From: Medicago truncatula
Lineage: Eukaryota; Streptophyta; Magnoliopsida; Fabales; Fabaceae
Assembly: GCF_003473485.1 (NCBI RefSeq)
Contig: NC_053042.1
Location: forward strand, 54,399,762-54,463,761
DNA length: 64,000 nucleotides
Reading direction: 5' to 3'
Shown: one piece after another, positions 55,618 through 64,000 of the stretch
Layout: each line of letters starts with the position of its first letter
Position numbering within the stretch: position 1 is the stretch's first letter
Notes under the pieces: model-generated
The model's input: the letters and a program-made list of their open reading frames with translations, nothing else
Databases searched by the model: none
What the model was told of the DNA's origin: nothing
Position numbers and translations under genes: made by a program

Positions 55618-56439
55618 AATTTAAAATGAACAGGTATAGAAATATGTGATGGTTGTCTGCAGAACATCAGAGTGTTATGAGTGGAATAAAACTTTTCCAT
55701 CACCAACCAGAACCCTCGAGAGATTAATGGCACTGATGAAGCAGCTAGCTCAGCAGAAATGTGAGGATGAGACATACCTACCTACCCTGGTAAATAGTAA
55801 ATACTAGTAACATGCCATACCAGAGACAGAGAGGATGCCTTGTTCTCCATACTCCTGTTGTGGAGTCAGAAGAGCATGTATCCTTGAGCTAAATACCATC
55901 TACTATGCTAAATCTTAGATTGATATCAAGTTAAGATGTTAAAATGCCTGTACTAAATGGAATAATGTTGCAATACCAGAGACGTAGGTTTGAACAAAAT
56001 GTTGCATATGAGGGGTCACTCCATACGATATATGTACATTGTTTTCAGCCAATTACGATGGAAGTAAAGAGAACTCTTGATCGAACTCTTGATCAAAATA
56101 CAGAAAAAGGAAAGAAATTGTTCACATAAAATGATGACAAGTTGAACTAGCAAAGCTCAGGAAAATTAAATTAAAGGTGCTCAATTCAATACAGGAAAGG
56201 AACAAGACTTATTTTTCTCGCAGAAAATAGACTAACTAGATTTGTAAATAAGAATTACAGATATATAAAAGAAAAACACAAACTGTGAACTTGGAATGAA
56301 CACAAATAATCATGCCATGGGTACAACAGGCTTCCTTGAAAAAGTCATCTAAGAAAAATATTTCGAGCTAATATAGCTGGACGGACAGATAAATCTGATG
56401 AAGAATAGATCACAACCATGGGAATATTTCCCATGTACC

Positions 56440-59400
56440 TTATTTGGGAAGCCCATTTTCACTGTTGAGAAGAGCTTGACTTTCATCAGTAAGCACAACA
56501 GGTCCCCTTCCTGGTCTGGTGCATATAAAGTAACTGACATCCCCCTTGTACTTTTGTGATGGAATATTATCTTTAATTTCTGGAGGTGGTGGCAAAGCTT
56601 CTATGTCCTCAATTCCATTGATCCCAGCATCTTTTGCAATTGACTTGTCCCCAATAATGTAACTGGAGGGAAGAGAGTTTTGCAGGTAAGTAAGAAATTC
56701 AAGAGATTGACAAAAATCTTAAAGAGAACAGTATGCATGAAACTACCAAAACCTAAAAAGCACCTGTTGAGGTCATCTGAATTTGGAGGGAAGTAGTAAA
56801 GCAACTTCTGAATCAAAAGGGTAGCAGCTTTCCTATTACGTGCAATTAGAACCGCATTTGGCCCTGCATCAAACGTATAAGCTACCTGCACGTCAAAACT
56901 AGAAGTTAGTATTTAAATAGAAACCTATGAATTTGCAGGCGTTAGTTTGTTTATATGTGTCTGTATAATATATACTATATATGTACAATGTACAACCAAA
57001 CAAGCTGTGTATGTAAACATCATTCATGTGGGTATTATATGCATTTTCAGGGGCATAGGAAACTCCAGTTATGGAGTAAAGGTTTAATACTGTACTGAAA
57101 TACTTGATACGAATATGAGAGGAACGAAAAGATTAGTTTAAATCAGTCTGCATAGATTGCTCGATGCATGTACTTCATCACATTAGGTGGCTCACTTCAC
57201 TTGATTGAAGACATTACTCGCATTCAATTCAGCAAAGAAGCATATCAATGTTCACAGAACTGAGATCATATGTACTCCTTTAATTTGTTTTCCAAATAAG
57301 TAACTAATGAATTACTTCTGATGTAAAAGGCTGGCTGAACTTGAACTTAGTAAGAAAGATTTTGAAAAAACAATCGGTTATTATAAAACACCATAGGAAG
57401 TTTCTTTTAATTTTAGAATATTGAGTGATTGGTAACCAGACAATTGAAAAAATTTGACCCTAGGAATAAACCATCTGCATACAAGACATATATGACCGAG
57501 AAAGTAATTCAAACCTGTGGAGCTTCTTCCGAACGGTTCCACTTTTCAACAATGCTGATTATCCTGAAGTGAAATAGAATAGTTGATAATAAATTAGAGC
57601 AGAAATGTGCTACACTTGTGATCTTATAAAACAAACATAATAGTCATAAACAACTGTCAATTATCAGAGCGTACCTATGGGATGTATCATTCATGTAAAA
57701 TATAGGGGGACTTGTATCCAGACAAACTGCATGAAACTGGTTGCTATCGATACGGGTGAGTTGTGAAAAAGATGCAAAATCACGGTTTCTAATGGCTTCT
57801 TCCATTTGCAGTATCCTCTTTGGCACTATTTCCTATTGTGGTTCAAATGAGAAAAAGACATGAATAAAAATTAATCAAACTTAAATTACCATGGCATAAT
57901 TGGTTATATAACAAAGACAAAGAAAAGCACGTAACTGTTAAACATTCGTAATCAACAACCGTGTTTAAATTCATGCTTACTATTTGAGAGAGAAAAATGG
58001 AAAATAAATTCCACCGTTAACAACAGTAAGATGCTTGAAAGTAAAGAGGTCTTGGTATTAAAAGCGCAGAATGAAAAGGTTTTAGTGAAAGAGGGAGGGG
58101 GAGAGGTGGTTCTAAATCTATTTCTTTAGTAATATATATTGGGAATGTCTCTACTTTCATACAAAGTAATATTCATCTAACATGGTTGATACACAAAGTG
58201 CATGAAGGAAAGGGATGTGCTACCTTTGCTCTATGCTGTAAAAGCAAACTTGTTTCAACAGTCTCACGCATTCCTGAGGTGCTGCTAGTTTCCTTTTGCC
58301 GAGAGCTAACCTAGAAATAAATAATAAGATGGGAATACTGAGAAAAGTTTGACGAGATAATGTGATAATGTAGATCCATAGTGCTTAGATGAAATGGAAA
58401 CATCTCATTTACAAGATAAAAAATACTGCTTAGGCAAATAAATAAAAAATTATGTGGAAAATCTAGCACAGCTGCCATTTGACCATTGACACATTAGGAA
58501 GCAAAATTGTGAACTTCTACCACAATATTGCCAAATTAGTATGATGAGATAATACATGTATGTAGACGACTTGAATACTGAAGAGAAAAGATCGCAAGCA
58601 ATTGATATGATTCAAATACGGTCAAAAAATAATGAAGCATTTAAGCTGTTATGAAGTGTTGAAACAGCACTTCCAGTGAGAGAGTCAACTTCAAATCAAA
58701 GGTAAGTCATATAGAACAAATATTATCCTCGCCTATTAGAATAACAAGCAAATTAAACCAACTAAAAAAAGAGCTTGAGAGAAAGAAATGGTAAACTAGA
58801 AACCAGAATATGAGCTTCACATAAAACTGACCACAACATACCATTTAATACTTAAATATATTAAAAGTCAAAGCTGAACAGAAAACTAATCCGTTCATCC
58901 ATTCAATTAAATAAAGACAAAAAATATGACATACCACGGCAATAACAATAACAAGTTCATCCCAATGCTTTTCATCAGCAAGTTGAACCGCAAGACTATC
59001 ACTTCCATTCTCCTCCTATAAATATCAAAAGAATAGAAATTACAATGGATTTTCAGATGATATAATGCCTACAGAGATTTAAATAAAATACTTACTTTTC
59101 CCATTTTCCACTTCACAAATCCCCCAAATAAGCTGCGACAAGCACTACCTGATCCTTGCCTGTATATAGTAACAATATTCGGAATCGTTAAAATATATTA
59201 TCAAAATACAAGTGTCCAAACCAAGCCATAACACCTTGCAAATTTAAATTCATAAAGAAAAGAAAGACCTTGCAATAGCAGACAGCTGGCTTTCATCTTC
59301 TTTGACATTCATTAGCTTCCCCAGGGAATAAACTGCAAAACAGAAGGCATACAAAAGCTATTATGAAATCCAATGACTAGTATAAATCCCTCATATAAAA

Positions 59401-61382
59401 TTAATAGTAACCAAGAACCATGCTACTGTAACTAAAACAGCATGGAAATTAGGTTGAAATTGCATTAGACAGAACAGAAAAATAAAATGGAATATCTGTG
59501 CATAACACCTTAAAGAACATAAAGTTTGAAGCAATATTCCTAAAGATTATTGAATAAAGAATAAGGTCCTCTACGAATCCAAACCATAAGACAATAAACA
59601 TGCAACACTGAATAAATCTGTCTGTCCGGGAAAAAGTTCTGCATGGCGGAGTATTGAATTGGCAATTAATTAATTCATAGTAATATTTCTTTCATTGACT
59701 ACTAACTCAATACTTGGTCCCTCAATTATGGCTACAAATACCATACAACGCAATTGAGGCCAATTATCATCTGAGTCCAATAAAAAGGGCAGCCCGGTGC
59801 ATTAAAGCTCCCGCATACGCAGGGTTCGGGATTGGTGTATTATACGCAGCCTTACCCAGTTTTATACACAAGAGGCTGTTTTCAGGACTTGAACCCGTGA
59901 CCTCTCAGTCACATGACAACTACTTTACCTTTGCGCCAAGGCTCCCCTTTTATTATCCAAGTCCAATATCCACTGGAAATCTATTGTCACTACCCGTGAT
60001 TTTGTTTTCCTGGTGGACCTGGTCAAAGTTTAATCATGAATGTCCTTTCAATATTTGGTCTAGAATAACCAAAGTATTCATAGGGAAAATTGTTGAAGTC
60101 GATTTCCTGAGTTTTGGATAATGAGATAACAGAGTTGAATGTTGTTCTCTTCCCTTCCCTCTAATTTTCTTCTTATCATTCTGTCTTAGTCTGGCTGATA
60201 CGCCATAATAGGATTGGGCCTACTTCGAAGAATTCCAAGATCCTCAAACCTAATTCTTGTAACATGCAACTTCAAATCTAATCCATAACCTGTTTGATTT
60301 AGATCTTAAACATGCTAAAGCAACTAATCAATGACAGACAGATTTGGTGGATTAACCCATGCAATGCAGCTCACATTATGCCAACAAATTTGATTTCATA
60401 ACAATTGCATGTGGCATACTCATAACAATTACATGAAGGGGAAAAAATCGATATAAGTGTATTACCAAGACAAGCGAAACCCGCAGCCGATGAAGCCAAT
60501 CCAGCTGCAGTAGGGAAGTTGTTGTAGGAAGCAATATGTACGTACAATTTGCTCCAATCCTCTTTGGTGATCTTAATACCCTTTTTATTATCCTCAACAT
60601 CGCACGCGCGAGCACGGATCTCCCTTAAACAGCTCTGGAATCTACCCCCGGAAAGAGAAATCTCCTACGCTAACCGACAAAACCAAATTCCAACAATTAA
60701 AAATTGAAAATAAGTAAAAGAATGACAGAAGTGTGATAATAAAAGCGCAAAGAGACATATTTCCTGTGGAATTTACGTAAGTGTGATAAAAAGTGTGAAG
60801 CAAGTAGACACAACATATATGTAGGTATGAAGCACTGAAACATATACGGACACCAGACACGACACAAATACTGACGGGCATTTTGTATTAATTTCCAATC
60901 AATCTATCAAATACATATAAAAAAGTGTGATAATAAACAATCAAGTAGTAGACACAAGTAGCAATGAAGCAAAGACACATACATGGACACCAGACACACG
61001 AAACTAACACTGACATGTGTCTGTGTAGTGTTAGAGTTGTATGAAGGATGAATTTCCAATGAATTCAAGAAATACACATAAAAAGACAAGACAATGACGG
61101 GCATATGAATCCAACAAATTAATCACCAATATCCCATTAAGAATTGAAAATTGAAAAAGAGGGAAAAACAACCTTGCCATTGAGCCACATACGATCTTGT
61201 TGAAAGGAAGGACTAACAGAAACGGTAGTTGTGGTGCAAAGATGAGCGGGATCAAGAGTGACACTGATACTATCATTAACAGGTAAGATTAGGGTTTCAT
61301 CTCTTTTACCCCAATACTTTATCACAGCAATGTTGGTTGGTGTCTGAGCTGTAACCATCAGTACCCAACTATCACCCGCCAT
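56440..61382 (-). CDS. MVD: Mevalonate diphosphate decarboxylase (418 aa)
   Basis: This enzyme converts mevalonate 5-diphosphate to isopentenyl diphosphate with ATP, the last step of the mevalonate pathway. Ten exons join in frame: 61382-61173, 60664-60466, 59332-59269, 59159-59096, 59015-58935, 58310-58224, 57832-57675, 57563-57515, 56885-56764 and 56662-56440. Length 418 is as expected. Key parts are [15 protein letters not shown] (Lys22), the GHMP-kinase glycine/serine loop [17 protein letters not shown] (119-133), [13 protein letters not shown] (Arg166) and [10 protein letters not shown] with catalytic Asp310, so all catalytic residues are present. Residues 40-48 (SVTLDPAHL) resemble the PTS2-like nonamer reported for plant MVD, hinting at peroxisomal import. 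ATG at 61382 is the first in frame; a (GAA)n run lies in the likely leader. A SINE sits in intron 2. The gene is intact. Confidence 0.95.
59783..59950 (-). mobile_element. Au-like tRNA-derived SINE in MVD intron 2
   Basis: Read on the minus strand: GGGGAGCCTTGGCGCAAAGGT (A box), AGGTCACGGGTTCAAGTCCT (B box), CAGCCTCTTGTGTATAAA, GGTAAGGCTGCGTATAATAC and GCACCGGGCTGCCC with a T-rich end. This is the widespread plant SINE I know as Au. AGTCCAATA occurs on both sides (59774-59782 and 59960-59968), a possible TSD, although a 9-base gap separates the second copy from the element. Confidence 0.85.
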
Positions 61383-61439
61383 TTCCAATCAATAATAATC
61401 AAAGATGAAGAAAGAAATTGAGTAACAGATCTAAGTAAG

Positions 61440-61525
61440 TGAGAAGAAGAAGAAGAAGAAGAAGCTTATTTATATTGATTAAATTGAATTGATCTATATT
61501 ATTATTATTATTATTATTATTTCGG
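61440..61525. repeat. (GAA)n and (ATT)n microsatellites upstream of MVD
   Basis: About seven GAA/AAG units (61443-61464) lie within the probable MVD leader, where they read as TTC on the sense strand, and about eight ATT units (61498-61521) lie further upstream. Both look prone to length variation. Confidence 0.85.
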
Positions 61526-61879
61526 TCCCTTCTTTGTTGTACTGCTGCTTCATTTATTATTTATTCATTTCCATTTTGGATTCTCATCACCTACCAACCT
61601 CTTTCCATTTATTATTTTATTTGGTTTTGTCATGGGATTCAATTCAATCATCGTGCAACACGAGGACTCCGTGGGCACAAAACAATTAAACTACATATTC
61701 AGAGACATATAAATGTGTTGCCCGTGGTACAGCTAATTTTTTTTATTTTATTTTTTACGATCAATAGAAAACAGACATTACTGAATTCAGAGTTGTTGCT
61801 TGGAGACTTGATTGGTTCTTGTTGTATTGGAGTGCACAGAAGTAGACTAAATTATGTTTTTTCCGGTGTGTAAGTATTT

Positions 61880-62480
61880 TTGGATACAACAATGAAGTCA
61901 ATTTATCCACCATTGATTAAAACTGAATGCTAAGTAATTGACACCATAAAGAGTTTGACATTGTTGAATACATATTTTCTTATGCTGAAAAATGTGATTG
62001 TTCGCTCCTTCTATAACACCCAAATGCTAGCCAACCAACTCATATGAAATAAATAACGACCTTCGTAGAATCACCTTCTAAATGAACAAAATGTTGAAAA
62101 TGATCAACTATATGCATCATATCATCTGAACAAATTCACAACCATTGGAGGATAAGAGGCCAAATGTGTCCAAAGTCCCAAACAAGTCACACCCCCAAAA
62201 AAAGTTATCCGCATTTTTCTCTTTTCCACATCCAATCGTACAAAAACCTGAATTAACCCGAATGCATCCATGACGAATCAAATTATCTTTAGTATATAAC
62301 TTGGTTTGAAGCAATCCCCATACAAACAAATAAATCTTCAACGGTATCACTTTTATCCAAACAATATCATAGAGGATTGATCTATCCTTTGACATTTCCA
62401 TGACCAACAAATGATAAACACCACTGATTGAGTATCCTTTGTCCGAATATAACTTCCATTTCCATTTGTATGCACACCAA
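61880..62480 (-). mobile_element. LINE remnant: zf-RVT domain and decayed C-terminus
   Basis: The minus strand encodes WKWKLYSDKGYSISGVYHLL, VWIKVIPLKIYLFVWGLLQT, KLYTKDNLIRHGCI and FCTIGCGKEKNADNFFWGC, the reverse-transcriptase zinc-binding domain of L1-type ORF2. The frame is open to the TGA near 62117. Past it, pieces such as DHFQHFVHLEGD, VGWLASIWVL and KERTITFFSI continue the usual C-terminus with stops. It is 5'-truncated and not functional. Confidence 0.8.
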
Positions 62481-62575
62481 TATGTAAAAAAAGTTAAACA
62501 ACAAGAGACTACTACACTCCTCAACCTTAAAGTACACATCTTAGCTACTTCCACCCATCTTCTCCTACATCCCAC

Positions 62576-63298
62576 TCACCTTAAAGTACACATCCCAACT
62601 TGTCATTCGCTAAGTCAAATAGCTTTTTAAACCTGTAACGCAAATCATTACCCTCTAGTCAGTGATTGGTTATTATCTGTGATGCTTCTGAGATTCTTTG
62701 CGAAGTGTATAACATTGTTCTTTTAAAAAAAGTTGGACACAAAACTGTGAAACCGTTGTTTCTTCTTTATTTCCTATACAAAACTTTAAAAATATGAAAC
62801 ACATTGAAAATAAGATTTGTAATTAAAAGTGAAAATAGAATATTTCACAAAACAATTAGACCCTTCCCTTCAAAAAAAATAAAATTAGACCTTGTTTTCA
62901 TACTACATTTTTTTTGGCAGTTGAACATGTATGTTATATGTCTTACTTATTTATGCATTTCATTACTTTGAAACCCCACAAATTCTAGATTAAATTGTCT
63001 AAATTATGCTTATCAAAAGAAGAAAAATAAAACTTATCTAAATTCAAGTAACTGATCCAACTTCAATTTCTTTTGGGAAATATGCCATTTATTACACTAA
63101 TTGAACTCAACATATATTTATTCTGTACACAACCAATGTGTAATATTCTCCTTCCATCAAAGTCGCTTTTGCATCTTATTATAAAATGCATTATCTAATA
63201 TTTAAATTTCATTTATAAATTTTATAGATATATTATATTTTTCTAGTATAATCTCGAAGTTCAAAAACTTATGCTACTACTAGCAACAACAAAAAAAC
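62576..63298. other. Intergenic; 3' flank of the PPR gene; no gene seen
   Basis: AT-rich DNA separates the LINE remnant from the PPR stop codon. It probably holds the PPR 3' UTR. Nothing else was recognised. Confidence 0.45.
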
Positions 63299-63885
63299 TT
63301 ATGCTACTGGCAAAACAGTCTTCATATCCTTGTGCATAGTTCTAATCACACTAGTAACCTGCTCAATCTGATCTTCATTAGAACATGCTGCTAGAAGTAC
63401 CTTTGCTGTTCCTCCATCTGGATAACAACCAGCATCAATCATTTCTTCAAATATTTCTAAGCACTTTAGGTAAAGCTTTTTTTTAGAGTAAGCTCCAATA
63501 CGACTAGTCCAAGTAACCACATCAGGTTTTAAACCTTTGGTAAGAAGTAATTGAAATTGTTCTTCCATTTTCTCAATAAATCCTGCTTGTCCATACCTAT
63601 GTATCAAGATATTAAATGTACTAATATCAACTACATACGATCCTTTTTCCATCACTGTTAAAACTTCTTCCATTTTTCCAAATTGGCCTAACCTTCCATA
63701 CAAGTTGAGCATGCTGTTGAGAACAAAAGTGTCTAGTTTTAGGCCGGATTTACACATTTGGTTAAGAATGTCTTCACATTTGGTCACATTTCCCATTTTG
63801 GAATAGGCAGACAAAAGTACCATGTGGGATTTCATTGTTGGTGTTATTCCAACTCTTTTCATATTTTCAAAAACAGCTTCAGCAT
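63299..63885 (-). CDS. Pentatricopeptide repeat protein, last exon (At2g35130-like), 5' part outside window
   Basis: Organellar RNA-binding PPR family. The exon starts at an AG acceptor (63887-63886) and reads AEAVFENMKRVGITPTMKSH onward, ending KTVLPVA and a stop at 63299. Five 35-residue P-type repeats follow each other: they begin at ITPTMKSHMVLLSAYSK, LKLDTFVLNSMLNLYGR, YVVDISTFNILIHRYGQ, LKPDVVTWTSRIGAYSK and CYPDGGTAKVLLAACS. No E or DYW domain follows, so it is a P-class protein, usually involved in RNA stability, splicing or translation in mitochondria or chloroplasts. The wording LNSMLNLYGRLGQF and TWTSRIGAYS..KLY.KCLE matches At2g35130 from memory. 63886-64000 is intron. No lesion is seen. 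Confidence 0.9.
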
Positions 63886-64000
63886 CTATGTTTCATTCAA
63901 AAGGAAGAGAAAGAAAACATGTGTCAGACCAACTAATGACATGTATGTAATCTGTTTTAAGCATATTTCTATAAACTCTCCAAGATAGCTTATATAAAAA

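Overview
This is a 64 kb piece of AT-rich plant nuclear DNA, most likely from a papilionoid legume (Medicago/Trifolium/pea type). The genes have many short exons with GT-AG introns, the proteins are plant proteins (tubulin cofactor D, ACR-type ACT protein, TBL acetyltransferase, germin-like protein, AG peptide, PPR), and the intergenic DNA is full of small transposons and tRNA-derived SINEs of a kind common in legumes. The species is inferred from memory of such repeats, not proven.

Layout, left to right. 1-3387 (+): last five exons of tubulin-folding cofactor D. 4435-5270 (+): a B3-like multi-exon gene broken by a one-base frameshift. 5506-8784: a hAT-type element with perfect 8-bp target-site duplication (TSD), an ~81-bp tandem array with higher-order organisation, and a decayed Helitron helicase ending in a recognisable Helitron 3' terminus. 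8908-9490: a second hAT-type family. 12187-13080 and 17451-18368 (+): tandem DUF716/TMEM45-like membrane protein genes, with a direct repeat and a LINE remnant between them. 19533-25316 (-): complete 10-exon plastid ACT-domain protein (ACR12-like). 26016-29794: two more hAT-type copies, a SINE, an 870-bp MULE with 9-bp TSD and internal 25-bp array, and a LINE tail. 31350-43227 (+): a large 14-coding-exon gene for an uncharacterised, conserved, probably nuclear protein (1158 aa), with a leader intron, a possible splice-dependent uORF, and introns holding a solo LTR and two hAT-type elements. 43830-46385: Tourist-like, Stowaway-like and SINE elements and a 66-bp coding-compatible repeat. 47477-48109 (+): intronless germin-like protein. 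49679-51295 (-): five-exon TBL protein. 52626-52934 (+): short GPI-anchored AGP. 54226-55617: foldback elements and a SINE. 56440-61382 (-): complete 10-exon mevalonate diphosphate decarboxylase. 61880-62480 (-): LINE tail. 63299-63885 (-): last exon of a PPR gene.

The genes are unrelated housekeeping or family genes with no operon-like logic. I found no convincing new biochemical system. The most unusual material is in the repeats: three hAT-type families whose ends are built from one short repeated word, MULE-type foldbacks with perfect 9-bp TSDs, the higher-order satellite-like array next to a Helitron, and a 22-residue repeat open on both strands. Exon borders were worked out by hand from reading frame and GT/AG sites, and no expression or database evidence was available.
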